Shown here piece after piece: positions 36,085-44,586 of a DNA stretch of 64,000 nt. Each line of letters opens with the position of its first letter. Within the stretch, counting starts at the first letter, position 1. Under the pieces are notes generated by a model. The model ran no database searches, was not told the DNA's origin, and saw nothing but the letters and a program-made list of their open reading frames with translations. A program made the translations under genes and the position numbers. This DNA comes from CAYOWQ01 sp964407695 (GTDB lineage: Bacteria > Planctomycetota > Phycisphaerae > Phycisphaerales > SM1A02), in assembly GCA_964407695.1 (NCBI GenBank), contig CAYOWQ010000005.1:1-64000 (forward strand). The letters run 5' to 3'.

Positions 36085-37845
36085 TCAGGCTTCGGTGTCC
36101 CAGCCACCAAACGACTCGGGATCAATCTTTCGTAGCTCTTCGCGCAGGACATTGGTGACCTGGCGCTCGGAATCGAACGAGCCGACCTTTCGGGCGAGCC
36201 GCTCGCATGTCTGTATATCGACCGACCGCACCACTTTCTTGATGTGCGGAACCTGACTCGGTACGAGTGATAGTGTACGCAGCCCCAAACCAATCAACAA
36301 CATGGTGTACATGGCCTCTCCGGCGATCTCCCCGCAGAGGCTGACCTCGATATTGGCCCGCCGGGCGGCTCGGATGACGCCTTTCACCAGCGAAAGTACC
36401 GCCGGGCTGGCGCCCGTGTACAGGTTTCCGACCCGCTCATTGCCCCGATCTACCGCCAGAGTGTACTGAATGAGGTCGTTGGTGCCGATCGAAAAGAACG
36501 ACACCTCGCGGGCGAAAACGTTGGCCATCAAGGCTGCGGATGGCACCTCGACCATGATCCCGATCGGGATCTTGCGATCGAAACGGATGCCCTCCTCATC
36601 GAGCTCCTCCATGACATCGTTGAGGATCATGCGGGTCTGCCGCAGCTCCATCAAGGTCGAAACCAGCGGGAACATGATCTTCATCGGTCCGAAGACCGAC
36701 GCCCGAAGCAGGGCGCGCAGTTGCGTCTTGAAGAGCGGGAGATTCTGGAGGCAATAGCGAATGCTGCGCAGCCCCAGGAATGGATTCCGTTCCGGTTCTT
36801 CCTGCCGCTGTTGGGTGTACTTGTCTGCCCCCAGATCCAGTGTGCGGATCGTCAGCGGCCGACCGCCCAGAAGCTCCAGAGTCTGGCGATACGCCTGAAA
36901 ATGATCCTCTTCCGAAGGCTGCAGCTGGCTCGCAAGAAAGAGATACTCCGTCCGGTAGAGACCGATCCCGTCGCCGCCGTTGGCAAGGACCGACTCCACC
37001 TCGTGCGGAAACTCAATGTTTCCAAGCAACTGAATGCGCGTGCCGTCCCGGGTCACCGAATCCAGCGTCGCCATCTCCCGAAGCACGCGGCGATAGCTGG
37101 CAATCCGGGCCACCTGGCCCTGGTATTGAGCCACTGTCTCTGGGTCCGGACGAATGATCACCACCCCGGAGTCTCCATCCACGATCAGTTCATCACCGTC
37201 GTCGAGAATCTGGCTCAGGCGGCCGCAACCGACGACCGCGGGGATGTCGAGCGCACGGGCAACGATTGAGGTGTGACTGGTTCGGCCGCCGCCATCCGTG
37301 GCGAATCCGAGCACCTTCTTAGGGTCAATGGACGCGGCCTGGCTCGGCGTCAGCTCGTGAGCGATCGCAATCACCGGACCCGAGAGTCGTGCCAATCGGC
37401 TTTCCGACCGTCCGGCAAGGTGGCGAAGGACCCGGCGATCGAGGTCCAGCACGTCGTTGGCTTTCTGGCGAAAAACTTCACTGCCCATGCTTCGGAATTG
37501 CTGGGCGAGGGCACCAAAGACGCCGGCCACTGCAAAATCCGCAGTTACGAGATCTGCCTCGATCTTGCCGCGAATTGGGTCGATCAGGGCGGTATCTCGC
37601 AACAATCCGATGTGAAACTCAAAAATCTTGGCCGGTTCAGGTCCGAGCTCTCGGGCGGCGCGATCTCGGAGTTGGATGAGCTCCTGCAACGAGTTTTCGA
37701 TCGCCCGTTCGAGGCGCTCAAGCTGGTTTGCGATGTCGGTGGCCGGAATTGCCCGGTATGGCACATGCTCGTCGGCTTCACCGACGACGAAGGCCCGGCC
37801 AATGACGACTCCGGGCGATACGGGGATTCCCTTGACGATGTCCAT
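36085..37845 (-). CDS. ptsI: PTS enzyme I (phosphoenolpyruvate-protein phosphotransferase)
   Basis: 586 residues, the classical length without a GAF domain, so PtsI rather than PtsP. The phosphorylated His191 lies in GGGRTSHTSIVARALDIPA. The C-terminal PEP barrel shows GIMVEVPSAA, FSIGTNDLIQYTLAVDR and the active Cys in VSLCGEIAGEA. It moves phosphate from PEP to HPr. No HPr or enzyme II gene is present in this window, so in this organism it may serve regulation rather than sugar uptake. 228 bp separate it from rne; I see no clear terminator there. Confidence 0.93.
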   Translation of the reverse strand: MDIVKGIPVSPGVVIGRAFVVGEADEHVPYRAIPATDIANQLERLERAIENSLQELIQLRDRAARELGPEPAKIFEFHIGLLRDTALIDPIRGKIEADLVTADFAVAGVFGALAQQFRSMGSEVFRQKANDVLDLDRRVLRHLAGRSESRLARLSGPVIAIAHELTPSQAASIDPKKVLGFATDGGGRTSHTSIVARALDIPAVVGCGRLSQILDDGDELIVDGDSGVVIIRPDPETVAQYQGQVARIASYRRVLREMATLDSVTRDGTRIQLLGNIEFPHEVESVLANGGDGIGLYRTEYLFLASQLQPSEEDHFQAYRQTLELLGGRPLTIRTLDLGADKYTQQRQEEPERNPFLGLRSIRYCLQNLPLFKTQLRALLRASVFGPMKIMFPLVSTLMELRQTRMILNDVMEELDEEGIRFDRKIPIGIMVEVPSAALMANVFAREVSFFSIGTNDLIQYTLAVDRGNERVGNLYTGASPAVLSLVKGVIRAARRANIEVSLCGEIAGEAMYTMLLIGLGLRTLSLVPSQVPHIKKVVRSVDIQTCERLARKVGSFDSERQVTNVLREELRKIDPESFGGWDTEA

Positions 37846-37910
37846 CCACTGAGCCGGTCAGAGGGGCTTGAATTCGCCACGAAGCGAACGTTCAGCCCGC
37901 GACAAGGTTG

Positions 37911-37916
37911 AGTATA
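37911..37916 (-). promoter_or_regulatory. Possible -10 box of the ptsI promoter
   Basis: On the minus strand TATACT (37916 to 37911) lies about 65 bases before the ptsI start, with TG immediately upstream. The -35 region is poor, so this is only a candidate. Confidence 0.3.
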
Positions 37917-38038
37917 CAGGCTTCTGAGAAGGCTGAGGTTTCGTCCGATAACTCGATTCTCAGTTTCCAGCAGGCGCGGGAGCTGGGATTTGCGCGGTAA
38001 TACATGGGTGTTCCCTGTAATCCTGAGGAGATAGGTCC

Positions 38039-39883
38039 ATGAATCTTCGAGTCGTCCAGATCCCGGTCCTTGCCACTGCCGCGGTCGGCCTGACCGCTTC
38101 GTTTGTAAGCGCCAACGTGACCATCAATTACTCCAGCTCGTCGCAATACACCTACAAAGTCAGTCAGGTGCCCGATTTTGACCAGAAGCGTTCCGGGACG
38201 CCAAACAACGGCAACATGTATTGTGCACCAACAAGCGCCCTGAACTGGGCAGCCTATGTCTCCGGCCACGGCTACCCGAGTGTGTCGCCGCCCTGGAAAA
38301 ACTGGCAGCTCCAAGCCAATCAGCCGCTCGCGTCGATCAATCAGGTCGCCATGGGTGTTGTCATGGGAACGTCGGCGACCGGCGGTACCGACCTCGAGGG
38401 CATGATGGGGGGCCAGAACGCCTGGTTCGGAAGCGGATTCATCCATTACGGAGTCAATGCATCGGGAGCGTCCTCGCCAACGTATGACACCCTGGCCAAT
38501 CTCGCGCTGGCAGGATCTCTCGTGATGGTTCGAGTCGGCTGGTACAACACCAGTAACTACCCTTTCATTACTCGCACCGGGGGACACATCACCTGCCTGA
38601 CTCGCGCGGTCCGATCGGGGTCGAGCCGAACCCTCGGGATCAATGATCCGGCGTCGGACGATGGCGACATCACGATGCAGGGAATCTTCTCGCGCGAAAA
38701 CTATCCATGCCAGAATGAAAATGTGATCGCCGACGGCTGGCCTCGAACCTATACGAAGATGGTTGGCTACGGCTCCGGGTATATCGACGGCTACCGCGCC
38801 ATCCTGCCGCTCTATGGCATCACCAACATCCCGCTGACGCTCAACAAGCTCAAGATCAAGAAGTTGTCGTTCCTGGGGAATGAGGCTCCGACAGAGTTCA
38901 ATCTTGATCTGCTCGGCAACGCCGTGCTCCTGTCGATGGACAGCAATCCCATCAACCTGTTGTATATGTACAAGACGGGGGCGGGCGCACCTATTTCGAA
39001 CATCCATAAGCTCAATACCGTGACCGGAGAGTCAACCCCGCTGGTGACCGAGGTCGGCAACATCACCGCCATGACCACAGGACGTCAGGGATGGCTTTAC
39101 TTCGTCAAGGGCCTGAAGGTCACATGCATCGATCTTGATTCCAATCCGCAAGTGCTGCAGAGCAACTCGGTGCCCGGCCCCGTCGACGCGATGGAATATG
39201 ACGACATGCACGACGAGGTCGTCATGTTCGACAAATCCAACAAGAAGATCTACCGCCTGCCCAAGTCGCTCGCCGGGAGGCCGAAGGTGCTGCCGCTGCC
39301 CGTCGGATTGGAATTTCCCGGTACGCCTGTGATGGCCATTCATCCCAAGACGGGACACGCGTGGATCGGCTCAAGCCAGAATGCCAAGATCTTCGAGGCC
39401 TATGTCGATCCTGATACAGGAGGCGCCATGACCTTCCCGCTGCTGCTGCCCGCGACCGTCGGGCCCAAGAGCCTGCAGTTCGACGACGACGGCCTCATCT
39501 ATATCTGCGACGGTTCGGTGAAGGTCTACAAGAACAACGGCGACGGCAAGGCCAATCAATTGGGACCCGATGATTCGCCGTTTGCCGGCCTTGCATCAGA
39601 CACGTTCTTCCGATTGCCGCGCAGCCGAAACAACTTCGACCCCGACGAAATGCTCAAGCCCGAGCAGATCGAAACGGTGTTGCCGACGGAATTCTCGCTG
39701 TCGGTGCCCGACTGCAAGGAAGACCTCAATGGTGATGACAAGGTCGACGGCGCGGACCTGGGCATCCTTCTTGCGGATTGGGGCACCACCGAATTCAGCG
39801 TGGCCGACCTCAATGCCGACGGAGTGGTGGACGGGTCCGACCTCGGCCTGCTGCTGGCGATGTGGGGGGCGTGCCCGAACTAG
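38039..39883 (+). CDS. Secreted C39-like peptidase/beta-propeller protein with dockerin-like tail
   Basis: 614 residues with signal peptide (cleavage near FVSAN). Residues 40-240 look like a papain-fold C39-type domain: Cys62 in MYCAPTSALNWAAY, His183 in GGHITCL and Asn/Asp at 202-203 (INDP) would form the triad. Residues 270-560 form a beta-propeller-like region with repeated short strands (GRQGWLYFVKGLKVTCID, GLIYICDGSVKVYKNN). The C-terminus has two D-x-N-x-D-G modules. Protease activity is inference from the spacing of Cys/His/Asn. GAGGAG eight bases before the ATG is a strong ribosome site. A terminator follows. Confidence 0.8.
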   Translation: MNLRVVQIPVLATAAVGLTASFVSANVTINYSSSSQYTYKVSQVPDFDQKRSGTPNNGNMYCAPTSALNWAAYVSGHGYPSVSPPWKNWQLQANQPLASINQVAMGVVMGTSATGGTDLEGMMGGQNAWFGSGFIHYGVNASGASSPTYDTLANLALAGSLVMVRVGWYNTSNYPFITRTGGHITCLTRAVRSGSSRTLGINDPASDDGDITMQGIFSRENYPCQNENVIADGWPRTYTKMVGYGSGYIDGYRAILPLYGITNIPLTLNKLKIKKLSFLGNEAPTEFNLDLLGNAVLLSMDSNPINLLYMYKTGAGAPISNIHKLNTVTGESTPLVTEVGNITAMTTGRQGWLYFVKGLKVTCIDLDSNPQVLQSNSVPGPVDAMEYDDMHDEVVMFDKSNKKIYRLPKSLAGRPKVLPLPVGLEFPGTPVMAIHPKTGHAWIGSSQNAKIFEAYVDPDTGGAMTFPLLLPATVGPKSLQFDDDGLIYICDGSVKVYKNNGDGKANQLGPDDSPFAGLASDTFFRLPRSRNNFDPDEMLKPEQIETVLPTEFSLSVPDCKEDLNGDDKVDGADLGILLADWGTTEFSVADLNADGVVDGSDLGLLLAMWGACPN

Positions 39884-39909
39884 TTCGCCGGATCGATTTC
39901 AGCACTCTG

Positions 39910-39940
39910 GAGGGCCTGTCGCATGACAGGCCCTCTTATC
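39910..39940 (+). terminator. Rho-independent terminator
   Basis: An 11-bp stem (39910-39920 with 39925-39935) around the loop GCAT, followed by TTAT, 27 bases after the stop of the gene at 38039. The T-tract is short, but the position fits. Confidence 0.65.
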
Positions 39941-39945
39941 ATTGA

Positions 39946-40755
39946 CTATCGTCGCTCACCGGTATCGAGCAGCACGCCGAGGGCCACAAGGAGCCGGTTG
40001 TCGATCTGTCGCATCCCGCGCTCATTGAGCTCCAGAACGTACTTGTCGAGGATCGTGAACTGGCGGTCAAATTTCCCCATCTCTTCAAAACTCACGGGAT
40101 CAAGCAGCACAAAATTAGTGCGCAGCAGGCCATACAACGAACCCAGCAGGCGACGAAGCGTCGCCTTCCACCAGGAGTCTTCCATCCCGATGCACACCGC
40201 AGTGCCCTCGGCGTCGTAGACCATCCACTTTTTCCTGAAAATCGCCGAAAAGTAGTTCTTGGTGTACCAGCCAAGCAGGGCGTTTTCGGCATCGGCCGCG
40301 GTGTAGGTCGCCGTGATCAGCGCGACCTTCTTGTCCTGATAGACGCGCAGCAGGAGCTTGGCCATGGAGTCATCGGAATAGAACTCGATGTGTCGCTTCG
40401 GCATCACCCAGATGGCCGCGGCGAGGCCCGCGCCGATCGCTACAACCAACCCACCGATGCCGACGACTCCCTGGGCAACGTCGCTTCTCAGCAGCGTCGA
40501 GATGAAGATCGCGAACACGAAGCAGGCGCCCGCGACGACGAGGAACGCTAGAACTGCCAGCGCCTGCTTCGCCCAATGCCCGGATCGGCGGACGTAGAGG
40601 CAGGGTCGGCCGTGCTGGTCGTAGACCGAGTAGACCTCGTTGATTGAGAACAGCTTCTGAGCGAAGAGGTATTTGCGTTGGTTGAAGGGCGCGGGTGCCG
40701 GGGCGGGGATGCCGGCTGAAGCGGCAACGGGGCGATCTCCTGATGTCTGCATCAT
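39946..40755 (-). CDS. Two-pass membrane protein, scramblase/LURP1-like
   Basis: 269 residues from ATG 40755. A Pro/Ala-rich start is followed by KLFSINEVYSVYDQHGRPCL, a strand pair typical of the phospholipid-scramblase/LURP-one barrel, then two membrane helices (ALAVLAFLVVAGACFVFAIF and GVVGIGGLVVAIGAGLAAAI), and the second half of the barrel (WMVYDAEGTAVCIGMEDSWW, FVLLDPVSFEEMGKFDRQ). The scramblase fold is a guess from the paired strand pattern; function unknown. The longer frame to 40977 would run into the divergent gene at 40877, so the shorter start is preferred. Confidence 0.72.
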   Translation of the reverse strand: MMQTSGDRPVAASAGIPAPAPAPFNQRKYLFAQKLFSINEVYSVYDQHGRPCLYVRRSGHWAKQALAVLAFLVVAGACFVFAIFISTLLRSDVAQGVVGIGGLVVAIGAGLAAAIWVMPKRHIEFYSDDSMAKLLLRVYQDKKVALITATYTAADAENALLGWYTKNYFSAIFRKKWMVYDAEGTAVCIGMEDSWWKATLRRLLGSLYGLLRTNFVLLDPVSFEEMGKFDRQFTILDKYVLELNERGMRQIDNRLLVALGVLLDTGERR

Positions 40756-40876
40756 GTCGGAAGGCCTTGAAACCGGGGTCAATTCGGTACGGAAGGAGGA
40801 ATTTTCGATGGGGCCGCGCCGTCGAGGGCCTACCATCCCCACACGGTCATTTGACCAAAGAGGAGGGAGACCATCA

Positions 40877-41557
40877 ATGAGGGAATTGGCAAAGGGAGTG
40901 GTTGCGGTCCTTGGCGTCTTTACAGCGTCGGCGGCCTGGGCCGGACCGGACTGGAAGGAAGGATTTCTCGGCGCCACCGATGCAGGGCCATTACCCTTCT
41001 CCGCTCAGCTCATTTCGGGCTCGCCATTTCTGAGCCCGCTGCACACGATTTCGGGCCAGTTGGGAGCGAATGGGTTGGTCGGTCCCGGCGATTTCCAGGA
41101 CATGTACGGCATCTATATCACGGACATCAATGGATTTCGGGCGACCACTGACACGGGGATCGACCTCGACGCGTTCACCAGTTTCAACTCGCAACTCTTC
41201 CTGTTTGACGCATCAGGGTCCCCGATCGCAGCGAGCGATGGCGCCGGCCCCGGAGCAACACTCACGATTCCCTCGATCATCCGTCCGTTCCTGACGCCCG
41301 GGATGTATTTCCTTGCAATTTCCGGCTTTGACAGCGATCCCGTCGATGGATTGAGCGCCCCTCTCTTTCCCAACGTGACCGGGGTGACGGTGCCGCCATC
41401 CAACTTCAATCCCATCGGCGGCTGGACGACGGGCAGCATCGGTGGCTCGTATACGATTGCCCTTGAAGAGGCTGCATTCGTTCCCGGGCCTGGTGGTCTG
41501 GCGATCGTTGTGGCGGCGAGTGTTGCGACATCACGGCGACGACGGACTCGTCGCTGA
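40877..41557 (+). CDS. Exported protein with VPGPG PEP-CTERM-like sorting tail
   Basis: 226 residues. Signal peptide with cleavage near AWAG; beta-rich body with FNSQLFLFDASGSPIAAS and LTPGMYFLAISGFD, a pattern common in exported planctomycete proteins. The C-terminus VPGPGGLAIVVAASVATS then RRRRTRR has the motif, hydrophobic helix and Arg cluster of PEP-CTERM/exosortase-type sorting signals, though with GPG in place of EP. AGGAGGGAGA (40861-40870) gives a strong ribosome site. The last 27 bases overlap the opposite-strand kinase gene. Confidence 0.78.
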   Translation: MRELAKGVVAVLGVFTASAAWAGPDWKEGFLGATDAGPLPFSAQLISGSPFLSPLHTISGQLGANGLVGPGDFQDMYGIYITDINGFRATTDTGIDLDAFTSFNSQLFLFDASGSPIAASDGAGPGATLTIPSIIRPFLTPGMYFLAISGFDSDPVDGLSAPLFPNVTGVTVPPSNFNPIGGWTTGSIGGSYTIALEEAAFVPGPGGLAIVVAASVATSRRRRTRR

Positions 41558-43771
41558 GGCCGGCGATGCAAGGGCCCCGATTCGATCAAAGACGGCCTGG
41601 GCCTGATCCACGCTTGGACCACCTTCGGGGAAGATTCGCTTCCAAGCCTTCAGGACAGCGTCGATTTCCTTGAGCGCTTCTGCGTAGTCGCCTCGCGCCT
41701 CCAGAATCAGTGCCCGAAGCTGGCGGCTGACGAGGACTCTGTTGTTCGTGTCGTCAAACTTCTTCAGCTTGACCATCAGGGCATCATCGAGCTCTCGCTC
41801 TGCGCGATTCAGGTTGGCGATCCGCTGGTCGTGATCGGCGGGCTCGATCATGAGAAGACAGTTCGCGATGTTATTCTGTATGGCGGCAATGTGAACCAGG
41901 TCGGCGTGGCACGCTTCGGCGATCGAGCGGGCGAGCTCGAAATGCTGCAGCGCCCGCTCATAGTCCTCGTTGTGCAGCAGGAAATACGCGTAGTTGTTGA
42001 CGGATTCGGCAAGCTGCTCACTCTCATCGCCAAACACGGAACGGCGGATCTCGATGTCGCGGCGATAGAGCGGATCAGCCTCGGTCATGCGGCCTTGCTT
42101 GCGCAAGGTTGCGGCGAGGTGGCCGGTGGACCGGGCAACATCGGCATGTAGTTCTCCGAACAGCCGAATTCGCATGGCGAGCGCTTCGCGATACGACGCT
42201 TCGGCCTCGCCGAGGCGGTTCAGGAAGAAAAGAGCCTGGCCGCGATTGTGGAGCAGCTCGGCAACATCGGCATCGTCAGGGGAGGATTTCGACCTCAGGA
42301 GGCGCAGGGCCACGTCGAATTGCTCAAGCGCCGGCTCATATTCGTTTCGAAACAACTGAGAGTCGCCGGCGGCCTTGAACGTGCCCCAGGCATCGGGCTG
42401 GTCGCCAAGTTGCTGCTGCAGAACCCGGCCTGATTCGACCAGATACGCCTTGATCATCTCATCGCCAACCTTGTCGCGAAGTTCCTTGGACGAGAAAAGG
42501 CCGACAATCGATTGAAGAGCACGGCCTTTCGCTTCATCCGACAAGACGGCGACGCGTTTCGACTCGACGGCATCGAGCCAGAACTTCGTGACGACGGCCG
42601 TCCCGGAAATCAGCCCGAGACTCACCCCGGCGACGAGCACGGTCGCTGCCTTGTGGCGCAGCACGAACTTGCGGGCGACATACCACCGGCTTTCCGCGCG
42701 GGCCTCGACGGGTCGGCCCTCAAGAAATCGCTGAACGTCGCGGGCCAGAGCGCCGGCGGACTCGTACCGGGCCAGGCGATTCTTCTCCATCGCGCCATGA
42801 AGAATGGCGTCGATATCGCGACCGATGGCCGGGTTGAGCGACGACGCGCGGGGCGGTGCCGACTCGCGGATCGCCCGAATCACGTTTTCAAGCGAGCCAC
42901 TGACGCTGATCGGACGCTGTGCTGTCAGCCACTCATACAGGATCACGCCAAGGGCGTACACGTCGCAGCGGATGTCGATCTGCGAGGGTTCGCCGGAGAC
43001 CTGCTCCGGCGCTGCATACGCAAATGTGCCAACGAACTGACCCTCCATGGTGGACATGGCGGCCTGATCGTCAACGGCGTCCTGGCGTCGGGCAACGCCG
43101 AAATCGAGGACGTGTGGGCGGCCATCCTTGCCGATCAGAATGTTGGCGGGTTTGAGGTCGCGATGGATCACGCCGCGTTGATGGGCGGCATTGACCGCGT
43201 TGCACAGATCAACGAATCGGCGAAGGATCTCCCGGACGGCGGCCCGGCTCGAGGGCGGCTCGACCCCGAGCGTCTTCAGCGGAGCTGCGTCAATGAACTC
43301 CATGGCGAGGTAGAACCCGCCGTCGGCCGTGCGGCCGCTGTCGTAGACGGTCACGATGTTGGGATGATCAAGGCTGGCGGCGAGTTCGACCTCGCGCTCA
43401 AATCGGCTGCGCTGGAGTGCTGAGGCGAAGGCTCCCTGATGGAGCAGCTTGACGGCGACGATTCGACGGGTGGCGATCTGTTCAGCGCGAAAGACCACGC
43501 CCTGGGCGCCTCGATGGATCTCTTCGATCAGGCGATAGCCTTCGATGGCTTGAGCGAGTGTCGGCGAGGAGGTTGTCGTGTCGTGCGGGCCGGCCCGCGC
43601 CACATGACCGAGCAGGCTGTTTTCCGCATAGATTTCCGCGAGGGCAGCGCGGCAATGCTCACAATCGTTGACGTGATTCATCATCGCGTTGAGGTCTGTC
43701 GCGTGTCCGCGGGCAAAGGACTCAAGCTCATCGCGCGTGGGGCACTCGGCCCCGACGGCTGACGCGGTCAT
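41531..43771 (-). CDS. Ser/Thr protein kinase with zinc-finger-like start and TPR domain
   Basis: 746 residues. The N-terminus has H33-x3-C37-x2-C40 (HVNDCEHC), the zinc motif of anti-sigma factors. A Hanks kinase follows with Lys108 (VAVKLL), HRD at 203-205 and DFG at 223-225, all catalytic residues intact. One membrane helix is near 376-396, and TPR-like repeats (AEASYREALAMRIRLFGELH, ALQHFELARSIAEACH) fill residues about 460-710. The start overlaps the upstream ECF sigma stop (ATGA), so the kinase and sigma factor are translated together, a pairing known from planctomycete ECF-STK groups. Confidence 0.92.
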   Translation of the reverse strand: MTASAVGAECPTRDELESFARGHATDLNAMMNHVNDCEHCRAALAEIYAENSLLGHVARAGPHDTTTSSPTLAQAIEGYRLIEEIHRGAQGVVFRAEQIATRRIVAVKLLHQGAFASALQRSRFEREVELAASLDHPNIVTVYDSGRTADGGFYLAMEFIDAAPLKTLGVEPPSSRAAVREILRRFVDLCNAVNAAHQRGVIHRDLKPANILIGKDGRPHVLDFGVARRQDAVDDQAAMSTMEGQFVGTFAYAAPEQVSGEPSQIDIRCDVYALGVILYEWLTAQRPISVSGSLENVIRAIRESAPPRASSLNPAIGRDIDAILHGAMEKNRLARYESAGALARDVQRFLEGRPVEARAESRWYVARKFVLRHKAATVLVAGVSLGLISGTAVVTKFWLDAVESKRVAVLSDEAKGRALQSIVGLFSSKELRDKVGDEMIKAYLVESGRVLQQQLGDQPDAWGTFKAAGDSQLFRNEYEPALEQFDVALRLLRSKSSPDDADVAELLHNRGQALFFLNRLGEAEASYREALAMRIRLFGELHADVARSTGHLAATLRKQGRMTEADPLYRRDIEIRRSVFGDESEQLAESVNNYAYFLLHNEDYERALQHFELARSIAEACHADLVHIAAIQNNIANCLLMIEPADHDQRIANLNRAERELDDALMVKLKKFDDTNNRVLVSRQLRALILEARGDYAEALKEIDAVLKAWKRIFPEGGPSVDQAQAVFDRIGALASPASATSPSSP

Positions 43772-44487
43772 TCCGGTTCCCCATACGCCGACTCGATTTC
43801 ATCGAGAATTACCCGCAGCCGAGCGGCCACTCGGCTCTTGGCCTGATAGACGTCGTGGGCGGTGACCCGAAGCCGCTCGGCAACCTCGGCCACCGGGATG
43901 CCACGAACCACGAGCAGATCGAAGACCTCGAGCGATTGGTCGCTGGTCTTGGATGAGTCGCGGAGCTTCTGCATCGCAATTCGCAGGACGTGGGCGCGGT
44001 GCTCCTCCTCCCACGCCTGTGTCAGCATCGCATCGTCGGGGAGCGCATGGACCTGCGTGTCGCCGGCGACAGCTCCGCGGCGGTCGCGATCACGAAAGAC
44101 CGCGGCCACGCGGAACTTCGCCAACCCGATGAGCCACGACCGAAGCCTTCCCCGCGATCGGTCGTAACCGCCCTGGCGATACTCCGACACAAACTTCAGC
44201 AACGTGTTCTGCGCCACATCGGCGGCATCGGCGTCGTTCAGTCCGAGTCGGCGGGCAAACCCGATGATGATGGGGCGATAGCGCGCGTCGAATTCTCCCC
44301 AGGCCTCGCCGTTGCCCTCATCGTGCAACCCCTGCAGGAGCGCGGTGGTTGTTCGCGTTGTCTCGGCGGGATGAATGGCCAACTCCTTCGAGCCGCGGTT
44401 GTTGGTGCGGCTCACGGGCCGCGGTCCACAACGAATCTCATGGTGAGCGTAGGCGTCGACCGGGTCCCCAAGAATTTCTGATTTCAC
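43768..44487 (-). CDS. ECF sigma factor linked to a Ser/Thr kinase
   Basis: 239 residues. Region 2 is visible as DADAADVAQNTLLKFVSEYRQ and RGRLRSWLIGLAKFRVA, and region 4 as SLEVFDLLVVRGIPVAEVAE followed by AKSRVAARLRVI. The N-terminal 40 residues are not typical sigma sequence, and the GTG at 44487 has no well-spaced ribosome site, so the true start may be further in. It is translationally coupled to the kinase at 41531, which may control it by phosphorylation or by its zinc-motif domain (inference). Confidence 0.87.
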   Translation of the reverse strand: MKSEILGDPVDAYAHHEIRCGPRPVSRTNNRGSKELAIHPAETTRTTTALLQGLHDEGNGEAWGEFDARYRPIIIGFARRLGLNDADAADVAQNTLLKFVSEYRQGGYDRSRGRLRSWLIGLAKFRVAAVFRDRDRRGAVAGDTQVHALPDDAMLTQAWEEEHRAHVLRIAMQKLRDSSKTSDQSLEVFDLLVVRGIPVAEVAERLRVTAHDVYQAKSRVAARLRVILDEIESAYGEPE

Positions 44488-44586
44488 CTGAGAGATCGAT
44501 CGGCCCGGGCGCAGAGTGCCTGTGAAGCCGCCGGATCAAGTGCCGGCCGGCAACACCCAGAACCCGCACAAATCGGAGATTCGTTC

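Noticed and set aside
40845..40856. Short palindrome GGTCATTTGACC in the divergent region before 40877
   Set aside because: Only 5 bp per arm and seen once; not enough to call an operator.
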